Shown here: piece after piece, positions 33,991-41,937 of the stretch
Position numbering within the stretch: the first letter of the stretch is position 1
How the letters are laid out: each line of letters opens with the position of its first letter
NCBI GenBank assembly: GCA_963976625.1
Contig: CAXBLA010000004.1
Span: 98,489-162,488 of the forward strand
DNA length: 64,000 bases
Source: UBA1924 sp963976625
GTDB taxonomy: Bacteria > Planctomycetota > Phycisphaerae > Phycisphaerales > UBA1924
Direction: 5' to 3'
Notes under the pieces: generated by a model
The model's input: only the letters and a program-made list of their open reading frames with translations
The model's database searches: none
What the model was told of the DNA's origin: nothing
Translations under genes and position numbers: made by a program

Positions 33991-34686
33991 TCACACGGAT
34001 AGTCTTTCAAGAGCCTCGCGAGTTAGCCCGCCTGCTACGTTCGATGAGTATCCGCTACGCCCGTTCTTAGCAATCAGACCAATCGACCGCAACCAGGCAA
34101 TCACGAGGTATACCTGATACGAGGGCACTATCACACCATTGGATGTGTCCTCAATATCGCCCAGATCCTCCACCGACCAAATCTTCCCGTCCTCCCTCGT
34201 CGCGTCGATGTATTTTACAAACGCGATTGCCGCGCTCGTGGGCGCGGAATGCCGATACTCACTCTTCTTTTTCTTGGACCATCCAATCTTGTCAATTCCT
34301 AAATCAGTGACTTCGAACCACGGGTACCCGCGCTTGCCCGACTTCTTCGCCGCTCCTTTTTTAACCACACCCTTTTTAACCACACCCTTTTTAACCGTTC
34401 TGCTCTCGCACCGTTTTGCTTCCTCAGAGGAACACTCGGCATTGACAAGACCGTTTTCAGGATCAGTGGTGCCGAGTGCCTTTTCAGCAGACATGCCGCC
34501 GGTTTCGGACGCCATAGCAGATTTTATTGAACCACTTTTATCAACCAGCCTAGCCACCCCATCAGCTAGCCTAGCCAGCTCCGCTAACTCCGAATAACGG
34601 CCCGCCGCGACCTCCGACTGTATGAGGTCCTGCAATGAGGTTTCGGCTACGGCTATCAGGTCCAGGGCTTGTTTAGTTGCATTCAT
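33991..34686 (-). CDS. Element-borne winged-helix-like protein C
   Basis: A 231-residue protein: a helical N-terminus, a lysine-rich linker with repeats VKKGVVKKGVVKKG, and a C-terminal domain whose end (VPSYQVYLVIAWLRSIGLIA) resembles the winged-helix ends of proteins A and B. A promoter with TTGACT, a 17-base spacer and TACTGT ends 6 bases before the ATG, again suggesting a leaderless message. It precedes the GHKL operon with 57 bases between, so it may regulate it. Confidence 0.65.
   Translation of the reverse strand: MNATKQALDLIAVAETSLQDLIQSEVAAGRYSELAELARLADGVARLVDKSGSIKSAMASETGGMSAEKALGTTDPENGLVNAECSSEEAKRCESRTVKKGVVKKGVVKKGAAKKSGKRGYPWFEVTDLGIDKIGWSKKKKSEYRHSAPTSAAIAFVKYIDATREDGKIWSVEDLGDIEDTSNGVIVPSYQVYLVIAWLRSIGLIAKNGRSGYSSNVAGGLTREALERLSV
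34356..34396. repeat. 15-bp tandem repeat within protein C gene
   Basis: Nearly three copies of a 15-bp unit (CTTTTTAACCACACC), encoding the VKKGV repeats of the linker. Such runs change copy number by slippage and would alter linker length in multiples of five residues without changing frame. Confidence 0.75.
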
Positions 34687-34691
34687 ATGGA

Positions 34692-34757
34692 TACAGTATG
34701 GGTACAGTAACTCGTAGTCAACCTCCTGAGGCGTATTGTACTGTATTTGTACCTGTA
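34692..34757. promoter_or_regulatory. Paired inverted half-sites, candidate operator for protein C
   Basis: TACAGTA at 34692-34698 and 34703-34709 (11 bases apart) faces TACTGTA at 34739-34745 and TACCTGTA at 34750-34757 (11 apart). The arrangement, two direct half-sites each side in inverted orientation, overlaps the proposed -10 and -35 of protein C. Confidence 0.55.
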
Positions 34758-35065
34758 TTTTAATTGGCGATACCTAAAAGTGCCCAGGCGGCGGTTATCC
34801 ACATAGGCATACAGCCCATTCCATCACCGCCTCGCTGGATTTTGCATCTGTGATTCTTGTGGATATGTCTGCCTTGACGGACCTTGTATTCAGAGAGAGG
34901 GTGAGCGTCTTCGTGGCGACTGTCCCATTTCTGTCCCACTTTCGCAGTCACGAATAGGAATAATTCGGAATACGCCGGAATCAATCAAATCGTGTAAACG
35001 CCTTGTATAGAACAGTTAATGCGATGAATGCTTGATTCCAAGCAACAAAGAATCAATCCGATTTA
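34758..35065. other. Right end of the element, non-coding
   Basis: No gene is supported here. The region holds the paired octamers at 34920-34938 and leads up to attR. Short open frames across it have no ribosome site and overlap the repeats. Confidence 0.6.
34920..34938. promoter_or_regulatory. Right-end paired octamers, candidate arm sites
   Basis: CTGTCCCA at 34920-34927 and again at 34931-34938, 11 bases apart. The surrounding 24 bases match the left-end block at 21818-21841 with two differences and in the same orientation. Confidence 0.55.
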
Positions 35066-35084
35066 GAATCCCCCCCTCTCCGTT
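35066..35084 (+). repeat. attR core
   Basis: Exact 19-bp copy of the 3' end of tRNA-Ser(GGA); the rest of the tRNA is absent here. The chromosomal sequence that originally followed the tRNA should begin at 35085. Confidence 0.88.
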
Positions 35085-35093
35085 AAACAATAG

Positions 35094-35132
35094 AAAGCCG
35101 AATGCAGGCCTCACACTTGCATTCGGCTTTTT
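35094..35132. terminator. Terminator to the right of attR, likely bidirectional
   Basis: A 13-bp stem (35094-35106 with 35118-35130), an 11-base loop and five T on the plus strand. It lies 10 bases after the attR core, so it was probably the original terminator of tRNA-Ser(GGA). On the minus strand it also sits 32 bases after the end of the pilus operon and can end that transcript. Confidence 0.8.
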
Positions 35133-35163
35133 CATGGCTCAAACCAATTGGCGGGCGTTCTGA

Positions 35164-36219
35164 TTACTCTTCCGCCCAGTTCACCACGCGGGTGCTCGTT
35201 GGGCCCAGATCATCCACGGCGATCGTCGTTCGCACGGTGAAGGGCTCGGATTGGTGCTGGCCGATGGAGACCAGCTCGATGAGGGTTGGGGCGATGGGCT
35301 GATGCTCGAGGCGGACATGGTCAAACGCGGCAGCGGTGAGGAGGCCGACGAAGGAGGCGGCTTCGAGCTGAATCTCGATGAACCCCGCGGGGGGCGAATC
35401 GTCCGTCTCGTATTCGACCTGATAAGTCGAGTAGCCCGCACCCAGATCGAGGAGTGTCAGACAATCATGGATGGACGAGTCGGCCAGCAATTCTCCGTCG
35501 GCTCGCAGGCGGATGCGGATGTCTGAGAGCAGGGCCGCGATGCCGGCGGTGCCGATATCGACGCTGAGCCGATAGCGTGTGTTGGGCTCGAGCTCGCCTG
35601 TGGTCTCCTGTGAGAACCGCGCCCACCCATCGACGGCCACCAAGAACCGGGCGTATCCGCCGGAGTTTCCCTCGGTGGTCAACGCGAGGGGCATGACCCC
35701 GATCCCGGGCACGGTGAGCCCGGTGTTGACCAGGCCGTATCGTTGGGCCCGCCATGCGCCGAACCAGCCGCTCGATGGCGGCCCGAACAACGGATGCGAG
35801 AGCGCGTTGCTGGCGAGCTCGAAGCCCGCGTCTTGAACGGTGATCGAAGTCCAATCATCATCAGCAACGGGCAGAACAGTGCCCGAGACCTGCAGATGCT
35901 GATCGTCACCGAGATCGGTATTGACGAATGGAGTGCCGTCGAGTTCGTCTTCCCAGTCGGGCTCGGACTCGATCAGGAAGCGGGCGAGCCGGACGCCGTC
36001 CTCGGCGACCGCCTTGGCCCGGATGCGCTTGACCTCAAGCATCGTTGATCGGGTCACAGTGAGCGCGGAGTACAGCACGCCGGTGGTCACTGAGAACCCG
36101 ATCGCGATCACGATCAGCACCAGAAGCAGGGTCCCGCCTTTGCGGGAGTCACCGGTTTTGCGGGGAGTGCCGGGCTTGACGCTGCTTTGACTCGGTTGTG
36201 CGTGTGGTCGAATATTCAT
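35164..36219 (-). CDS. Minor pseudopilin-like protein with carbohydrate-binding-like domain
   Basis: The last gene of the pilus operon, 351 residues from the ATG at 36219 (ATGA overlap with the previous gene). A single N-terminal helix (GGTLLLVLIVIAIGFSVTT) and VAEDGVRLARFL resemble GspK/PilX-type proteins, although a classical prepilin cleavage motif is not evident. From about residue 95 the sequence becomes a beta-sandwich: WARFSQETTGELEPNTRYRL, then IRIRLRADGELLA and a closing AAFDHVRLEHQP, which resembles CBM4/9-type modules. That would place a glycan-binding head at a pilus or pseudopilus tip. The fold assignment is tentative. Confidence 0.6.
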   Translation of the reverse strand: MNIRPHAQPSQSSVKPGTPRKTGDSRKGGTLLLVLIVIAIGFSVTTGVLYSALTVTRSTMLEVKRIRAKAVAEDGVRLARFLIESEPDWEDELDGTPFVNTDLGDDQHLQVSGTVLPVADDDWTSITVQDAGFELASNALSHPLFGPPSSGWFGAWRAQRYGLVNTGLTVPGIGVMPLALTTEGNSGGYARFLVAVDGWARFSQETTGELEPNTRYRLSVDIGTAGIAALLSDIRIRLRADGELLADSSIHDCLTLLDLGAGYSTYQVEYETDDSPPAGFIEIQLEAASFVGLLTAAAFDHVRLEHQPIAPTLIELVSIGQHQSEPFTVRTTIAVDDLGPTSTRVVNWAEE

Positions 36220-36809
36220 GGGAACTCCAATCTGAACCGCTCGTGCATGCGGATCTCGCCGGCCCCCTCGGCCAGCTTGCCCAGCGAAATATTGCACACC
36301 ACCGAACGGGCGTCCATGGGATCGGCTTCGAGCCACATGAGCTCGAACCGCTCAACACCCTCGGTGAGGACCGCTTCCTCTGCGATTGGGTTGGACATGA
36401 TCTGCGATGCGATGGTCTCGAAGTTCTCGAGCAAGGTGAGATCGACATCAAGATCGGGGTCGATATCGAGCGTGCTCAGCCGGATGGTTCGGGTGTCTTC
36501 TTCGTAGAACACCACGGCGAGCTCGCCGGTGCCTGGCAGAGAATCTCCATCAAGATCGGCGGCCCAGAAAACTCCCCAGTCGTCGCCACCATCAAGGAGC
36601 CCGATGGTGTTGCTCAGGATGGGGGCGAGCCGACGGATCACGATCTCGCGGACCGTCAGCTCGTCGGACCGTGTCAGCCCGGTCTCGGAGTTGCCGATCG
36701 CGGCGAACATGAACGAGACCGCGGCCAAGCAGACGAAGGCGGCCATGCTGATCGCGATGAGCACCTCGATGAGTGTGAAGGCGCGTGCCTTTGAAATTGC
36801 CCGAGTCAC
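36216..36809 (-). CDS. Pseudopilin, GspJ/PilW type
   Basis: A class III signal ending in RAFTLIEVLIAISMAAFVC gives the prepilin-peptidase site and the hydrophobic helix with Glu5. The body of about 160 residues has the size of GspJ. The ATG/GTG-type coupling continues on both sides: it starts from GTG at 36809 inside the previous stop and ends in ATGA with the next gene. Confidence 0.82.
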   Translation of the reverse strand: MTRAISKARAFTLIEVLIAISMAAFVCLAAVSFMFAAIGNSETGLTRSDELTVREIVIRRLAPILSNTIGLLDGGDDWGVFWAADLDGDSLPGTGELAVVFYEEDTRTIRLSTLDIDPDLDVDLTLLENFETIASQIMSNPIAEEAVLTEGVERFELMWLEADPMDARSVVCNISLGKLAEGAGEIRMHERFRLEFP

Positions 36810-37264
36810 GGAGTCACCGCCATAGGGATACGGACCCGGTAGGACTCGGACTTGCCGCTGTGTTCCTGGGCGTTGATGACATACTCGTGGCAGTCCACGC
36901 TGGTGATCGCACCGAACTGCACGCTGATGGTGCGATCGAAGAGCTCGATTGATCGGCTCGATTGCTGCGCGATCGTGGGCAAGAGCTCGCCGAGCGCGTC
37001 AGTCAGCTCGCCGGCGTTCTGGCTGTAGCCATCGAAGAGCAGCTCGCGCGTTGGGTTCGGCTCGAGGATGATCTCTTCTGCGATCAGTCCCGACACCCGC
37101 GCTGAGATGATGGTGCGTTCGATGGTGTGCAGATCTTTGTTACCCGACGCGAGCCCGTGCATGACGGCCACCGCGGCGAGCGAGAGAATCATCGCTGCGA
37201 GCAGCACTTCGAGCATCGAGAAGCCCGTACGGGAGCGATGTTTGTATAGATACTGTGTTCTCAT
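36806..37264 (-). CDS. Pseudopilin, GspI/PilV type
   Basis: A 152-residue protein with prepilin motif SRTGFSMLEVLLAAMILSLA (cleavage after Gly, Glu at +5). Size and sequence fit GspI/PilV minor pilins that prime pseudopilus assembly. It overlaps the platform-protein stop by ATGA and the next pseudopilin by GTGA. Confidence 0.82.
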   Translation of the reverse strand: MRTQYLYKHRSRTGFSMLEVLLAAMILSLAAVAVMHGLASGNKDLHTIERTIISARVSGLIAEEIILEPNPTRELLFDGYSQNAGELTDALGELLPTIAQQSSRSIELFDRTISVQFGAITSVDCHEYVINAQEHSGKSESYRVRIPMAVTP

Positions 37265-38436
37265 GACGACATCACCCCACCGGCCTGGAACAGCGGGAGC
37301 ATCAAAGCCGCGGCGATGAATCCAACCAGCACGCCCATGATCGCGATCATCAACGGCTCGATCACCTGGATCAGCCCCTTGATCGAGAGCTCGTAGTCCT
37401 TTTCGAGATAGCCCGCGAGCCGATCGAATACAAAGCCCAGACGCCCGGCCTGGTCGCCGCTCTCGATCATCTGCGCGATGTGATTGGGAATCACCGGGCT
37501 GTCGGCGAAAGCGCCGCTGAGGCGCTCGCCGTGGTTGGTCCGCGAGGCGACATCGACCCAGAGGTCTTTGTGCACCTTATTGGCGACGATCTTGCCCGCG
37601 ATCTCGACCGATTGCGTGATCGGCACCCCCGCTTCGAGCATCACCGCAAACCCGCGGAAGGCGCGTGCCTGGTACAGCGTGTTGAGCGTCTTGCCGATCA
37701 GCGGGATTCCAAGCACCACGCGATCGCGGATGCTCGAACCGACCTTGGTCGCCATCCACATATTGAGCCCGATCAAGCCGGCGCTGAGCGCGAAGAGCCA
37801 CCAGAACCAGTGCACCGCGAGGTGATCGCTCATGCCCATGAGCACCCGCGTGGGTGTGGGCAGCTGGGCGCCCTTGCCCTCAAAGAGCGTTGCGAAGCGC
37901 GGGAGCACGAAGAGCATCAGCATCAGCACCACCGAGACACACACCACCACCATCAGCGCCGGGTACATCATCGCGGACTTGAACCGCTTCATCAGCAGCA
38001 TCTCCTGGGACATGTACTCATGGGCCTTTGTGAGGATCGTGCCCAGGTTCCCGCTCTCTTCGCCCGACTGGACGAGGGCGATGAGCCCTTCGTCGATGCG
38101 GGCGGGCGCTTGTTCCATGGCGATCGAGAGCGACTTGCCGTGCTCGACATCGTTGGCGATGTGCATGAACAGCTTCCTAGTCGATCGGCGTTCGCAGCGT
38201 TCGCTCAGTGAGCTGAGCGCTTCGCTGATGGGGATCCCGGTCTCGATCATGATCGAGAGCTGGGACACGAACCAGGTGACATCGTTCTTGTTGGCCTTGG
38301 GCAGGTTGAGCCGGGCGTGGTTGCGGGCGAGCTCGCTACCCCGCGCCCGACGCTGGGCCCGGGTTTGGCTCTTGACTGGATGATCTGTAGATTTCTGATT
38401 GCGATCGCTCGCCCCGAAGTCAAAGGTCGATTTCAT
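37261..38436 (-). CDS. Inner-membrane platform protein, GspF/PilC family
   Basis: Couples the assembly ATPase to pilin extraction. Two T2SSF domains are visible: FVSQLSIMIETGIPISEALS near residue 55 and a second starting at YQARAFRGFAVMLEAGVPIT, each followed by the conserved helix, and three membrane helices in all. At 391 residues it has the family length. Joined by ATGA overlaps on both sides. Confidence 0.93.
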   Translation of the reverse strand: MKSTFDFGASDRNQKSTDHPVKSQTRAQRRARGSELARNHARLNLPKANKNDVTWFVSQLSIMIETGIPISEALSSLSERCERRSTRKLFMHIANDVEHGKSLSIAMEQAPARIDEGLIALVQSGEESGNLGTILTKAHEYMSQEMLLMKRFKSAMMYPALMVVVCVSVVLMLMLFVLPRFATLFEGKGAQLPTPTRVLMGMSDHLAVHWFWWLFALSAGLIGLNMWMATKVGSSIRDRVVLGIPLIGKTLNTLYQARAFRGFAVMLEAGVPITQSVEIAGKIVANKVHKDLWVDVASRTNHGERLSGAFADSPVIPNHIAQMIESGDQAGRLGFVFDRLAGYLEKDYELSIKGLIQVIEPLMIAIMGVLVGFIAAALMLPLFQAGGVMSS

Positions 38437-40229
38437 GATGCCCTCCTTTTGTGTTCTTGGCCGCCGTCTCTGGTCGTCGGGTTGGGGACGACCGCGAGCA
38501 GATCATGGAGATTGATCAGCCCCGCATCGGATTTAATGAGCCCATCGTCGAACATACTGACCGTTGGCTCGATGGTGTGCTCTTGGGATGCGAAGATCTG
38601 CATCGCGGCCTGCTCATCGAGTTCGAGTAGTTCGTACACACCAATCCGTCCCTTGATCCCACGATCGGCGCACGCGGGGCAGCCCGGGGCTTGCCAGACA
38701 GTGTGATTGGCAAAGAGTTCCTGGTGTGATGATGGTTTGATCTGGAGATTGTCGCCTTGTGCATCTGCGGGTGATTTGCACTGCTGGCACAGACGCCCGA
38801 TCAGGCGCTGGGCGAGCACGCCGCGGAGTGAAGCCGCGATCAGGTAGGGCTCGACGCCCATGTTCTCGAGCCGCTGAAGCGATGAGAGCGCATCGTTGGT
38901 GTGCAGCGTGGACAACACCAGATGCCCGGTGAGCGAAGCTTGCACCGCCAGAGCCGCGGTCTCGCCGTCGCGGATCTCGCCGACCATGATGACATCCGGG
39001 TCCTGCCTGAGCATCGAGCGCAGCGCCCGGACGAACCCGAAGCCGGCCTTGTCGTTGATCTGGAACTGGCTCGCGCCGGTGATCCGACGCTCGACGGGGT
39101 CTTCGATCGTGCTGACATTGAGTTCTTCAGCACACGCCTCACTGAGCAACGCATAGAGCGTGGTCGTTTTCCCGCTGCCGGTGGGCCCGGTGACGAGCAC
39201 CAAACCATTGGGCAGCTTGGATAATTCGCGGAGCTGTTCGCTCGGAGCGCTGGCGACGCCGAGCTCTTCGAGCGTGGGGATCGTCGCGCCCTGCTGGACC
39301 AGTCGCATCACGGCCTTCTCGCCGTACTTGGTCGTCATGGTCGAGACGCGGAAATCGATGACCGTCTCCCCGATGTTCACCGTGAACGCCCCGTCCTGAG
39401 GCACCCGGCGCTCCGAGATATCGAGCTTGGCGAGCACTTTGATTCGGCTGATCACGGCGGGTAAAAGCTTCTTGGGCGGCTCGGCGATCGTGCGGAGCTT
39501 GCCGTCGATGCGGAAGCGGACCAGGAAGCCATTGGTCCACGGCTCGATGTGGATATCGCTGGCGTTGTGCTCGCACGCGCTGCCCAAGACACGATTGACG
39601 AGGTTGACCACGGGCGAGTCCGACGCCGCCGATAGGTCGGCCTCCTCGGTGATGGCCTCCTCGATCACGCGCACCGTGTCAATCTCGCTCTCGCAGATCA
39701 GATCGCGGATAATGGGTTGGGCCTCAGGTTCTTCTTCCACCTCATCCATCGCCCCGAGCACTTCCTGGCGAACGCGGCGGATGGTCTGCGCATCGCACGC
39801 GACGAATATCACCTCACAGCCGGTGATGCGTTCGATCTCTTGGGCGAGCTCCGTGTCGGCGAAGCGCTCGCACGCGATGCTCATCATGCCATCGACAAGA
39901 GAGATCGGCATGATCTCGTTCGTGTCTAAGTAGCCGTACTCGAAGGCCTCGCAGACCAAAGGGTTCACCATCGTGGCATCGAGATCGATATACGCCACCT
40001 TGGCGAAGCTCGCGAGCTGCGCGATCATATCCCGTCTTTGGCAACACCCCAGATCCACAAGCACCTTAATAAGTGTGCGGGCGGAGCCCGGATCCGCCTT
40101 GATCTCGAGATCACGCTGGGCGATCCCTGCGTCGAGCTGGGCTTGGGTCATCACCTCTCGATAGACCAGCTCGTTGGCGGCCCGCAGCCACGGATCGCCG
40201 TACAAATGAGTTGGACGCTGCTCACTCAA
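38433..40229 (-). CDS. Assembly ATPase, GspE/PilB family
   Basis: Hexameric ATPase powering pseudopilus or pilus extension. The 598-residue protein has a GspE N-terminal domain, Walker A GPTGSGKTTTLYALL, an aspartate box, Walker B region IMVGEIRDGETA and the CxxC zinc site (LCQQCKSPAD and CPACADRG). The start is TTG at 40229 with GGAGG about 7 bases before it; it overlaps the stop of the upstream gene (TTGAGTGA), the same overlap sequence as at rpiA. No PilT-type retraction ATPase is next to it. Confidence 0.94.
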   Translation of the reverse strand: MSEQRPTHLYGDPWLRAANELVYREVMTQAQLDAGIAQRDLEIKADPGSARTLIKVLVDLGCCQRRDMIAQLASFAKVAYIDLDATMVNPLVCEAFEYGYLDTNEIMPISLVDGMMSIACERFADTELAQEIERITGCEVIFVACDAQTIRRVRQEVLGAMDEVEEEPEAQPIIRDLICESEIDTVRVIEEAITEEADLSAASDSPVVNLVNRVLGSACEHNASDIHIEPWTNGFLVRFRIDGKLRTIAEPPKKLLPAVISRIKVLAKLDISERRVPQDGAFTVNIGETVIDFRVSTMTTKYGEKAVMRLVQQGATIPTLEELGVASAPSEQLRELSKLPNGLVLVTGPTGSGKTTTLYALLSEACAEELNVSTIEDPVERRITGASQFQINDKAGFGFVRALRSMLRQDPDVIMVGEIRDGETAALAVQASLTGHLVLSTLHTNDALSSLQRLENMGVEPYLIAASLRGVLAQRLIGRLCQQCKSPADAQGDNLQIKPSSHQELFANHTVWQAPGCPACADRGIKGRIGVYELLELDEQAAMQIFASQEHTIEPTVSMFDDGLIKSDAGLINLHDLLAVVPNPTTRDGGQEHKRRAS

Positions 40230-40758
40230 TGGGCACCTCCGCGTGGCGCTCGCCCGAGACCGTGAGCAGGATGCACAGCCCGTCGCGTTCGAGCTTGACC
40301 TGATCCTCGTCGATATCGAGCACGGCCCAGTGCTCGATGCTCATCCCCGCGATCACCGATCGCCCGTTGATCACGGCGATGGTGTGCTTGCCTTGCATAA
40401 TGGTCGTGAGTTTAAAATCGGGGATCTCTGGGACATCGATTTCGCTGCCTGAGCTCATTTTCGGTTCAGTCTGACCAGCCGGAGGCTCTGTTGGCACCAC
40501 GGGTACAACCGTCTCAATCACGGCGAAGGGATCGCGGTGCACCCGGTCTTCCCAGGTATACACGGGTTGCAGTCGGTGCCAATGTCCGTCAGCGCCGTGG
40601 TCGGATTCGCTGTCAACTGCTGGGCTACCGGGCTCACCACGGGCAACGCTTGGCGAAGCACCCGGGTTGAGTATGCGAAAACCCGCAAAGAGCACGGTGA
40701 CGAGTGCGAGCACCGCCAGGAACGGATGGTTCTTCAGATTCGCGATCAGATCTTCCAT
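40222..40758 (-). CDS. GspC/PilP-like periplasmic connector
   Basis: A 178-residue bitopic protein: a cytosolic N-terminus, one helix (PFLAVLALVTVLFAGFRIL), a Pro-rich linker, then a small beta domain starting FKLTTIMQGKHTIAVINGRS, which resembles the homology region of GspC or PilP that contacts the secretin. The next gene's TTG start overlaps its stop. One base separates it from the upstream gene. Confidence 0.65.
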   Translation of the reverse strand: MEDLIANLKNHPFLAVLALVTVLFAGFRILNPGASPSVARGEPGSPAVDSESDHGADGHWHRLQPVYTWEDRVHRDPFAVIETVVPVVPTEPPAGQTEPKMSSGSEIDVPEIPDFKLTTIMQGKHTIAVINGRSVIAGMSIEHWAVLDIDEDQVKLERDGLCILLTVSGERHAEVPIE

Positions 40759-40759
40759 C

Positions 40760-41320
40760 TTATTGTTCTCCCTTGGCGAGCCGCGACGAGATCATCTCGG
40801 CTTCGAGCCTGATATGACGGTCATGCCCGTCCGGTACGCTTGGGGCACCGAGCTCTGGATCTGCTGAGTCTGTTTCTGCACGCTCTGAAATGATGGGTGT
40901 GATGGTCATCCGATGGACACGAACGATCGGATCCGAGGCACGCAGCTTGATCAGGAATCCGTGCAGGTCCTCGATCCTCATCGCAAACTGGGCATCGACC
41001 GAGATCACTTGTGTCTGGGCGTCACCCGGCGCAGTGCTCATGTGGAGCACGGGTTCGCTCGCCCCGCTGGATTCGAGCAACGCGGAGAGGTCCACCACGC
41101 CGCGGAGCCTGAGCGAAGATTGTGCATCGAGCGCATGCCCCGTACGGATGCGTGCGGTCTCTTGGCCGAGCTGAGAGACCAGTTCGGCCTTGGACATAAT
41201 CTGAGCGTGCAAGGATCGGTTGCCAGACGCACGCTGCCAAGTGATGCGGATCAACGCGCCCGAGAGCACGACAGAAGCGACCAGAAACACGACCCAAATC
41301 AGTGTTCGATTCTTGAGCAT
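40760..41320 (-). CDS. PilO/GspM-like inner-membrane protein
   Basis: A 186-residue protein with one N-terminal helix (LIWVVFLVASVVLSGALIRI) followed by a coiled-coil-like stretch and a ferredoxin-like domain. The start at 41320 is one base after the preceding stop; a longer frame is not plausible. Identity rests mainly on topology and position between PilN-like and PilP-like genes. Confidence 0.6.
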   Translation of the reverse strand: MLKNRTLIWVVFLVASVVLSGALIRITWQRASGNRSLHAQIMSKAELVSQLGQETARIRTGHALDAQSSLRLRGVVDLSALLESSGASEPVLHMSTAPGDAQTQVISVDAQFAMRIEDLHGFLIKLRASDPIVRVHRMTITPIISERAETDSADPELGAPSVPDGHDRHIRLEAEMISSRLAKGEQ

Positions 41321-41321
41321 C

Positions 41322-41921
41322 TCAGTATCCCCCACCCATCTCTGGCTCAAATGATGCGGCGCTGAGCCTGAAACGCCCCGAGCGATCGTCGCGACCATCC
41401 CGGCGTCCCTCGTTGAGATTGACTGACTTGAAGCCCAGATCGGTGAGCGACGAGGCAAGCACGAGCAGGTCCTCGTTGTTGTGTGAGACCCCCGAAATCT
41501 CGATGCTCATTTTTCGCTGATCCGTTTTTCGATCTGCAAATCTCCTGAGTGTGCGCTTGGAGTTATCCGGCCACGCGTACTCCAGATCGAACTCATAGAG
41601 CTCGATGCCCTCGGGCACGACCTGCGTAACCATCGCGAGCATGGCCGAGGGCGGGCAGACCCCACGCAACTCATCATCGGCATGCTGCTCTTGGCTCCAC
41701 GCCGCGTTGCTCAGCTTGATCTCCGAGGCCTGGGCATCGAGCGCTCGAAGCTGGCACGAGAGCACGGTGCTCGTGCGGTATTGATAGATCGCACTGAGCC
41801 CGCACACGATCAACGCGGAAACGATCACCGTGGGCATCGCCCGCGGGATCACCCCTCGCCGATCAACCCCCCGGGTGAGTTCCTCGGACGATAGATCATT
41901 GATGAGATTCACACTGTTCAT
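41322..41921 (-). CDS. PilN/GspL-like inner-membrane protein
   Basis: A 199-residue protein. The N-terminal MNSVNLINDL is the short segment by which PilN binds PilM. A membrane helix follows (about residues 28-47), then a coiled coil and a periplasmic alpha/beta domain. GGGGAG stands 5 bases before its ATG. Confidence 0.75.
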   Translation of the reverse strand: MNSVNLINDLSSEELTRGVDRRGVIPRAMPTVIVSALIVCGLSAIYQYRTSTVLSCQLRALDAQASEIKLSNAAWSQEQHADDELRGVCPPSAMLAMVTQVVPEGIELYEFDLEYAWPDNSKRTLRRFADRKTDQRKMSIEISGVSHNNEDLLVLASSLTDLGFKSVNLNEGRRDGRDDRSGRFRLSAASFEPEMGGGY

Positions 41922-41937
41922 TTTTCTCCCCTCGTGA

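Larger units (their letters stand above)
21727..35084. mobile_element. Integrated element in tRNA-Ser(GGA), about 13.4 kb
   Basis: Bounded by a 19-bp direct repeat (GAATCCCCCCCTCTCCGTT) at 21727-21745 and 35066-35084. Inside are an excisionase-like gene and tyrosine integrase next to the tRNA end, a large serine recombinase, a C5 methyltransferase, a GHKL-ATPase operon and three related winged-helix-like proteins. Base composition drops, most clearly at 28.7-31 kb. Housekeeping-type genes resume immediately on each side. No replication, conjugation or phage structural genes are seen, so it is an integrative genomic island rather than a complete plasmid-like element or phage. Confidence 0.9.

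Noticed and set aside
34760..34984. Open frame on the minus strand at the right end of the element
   Set aside because: No ribosome site, no conserved-looking sequence, and it covers the paired octamers. Treated as chance.
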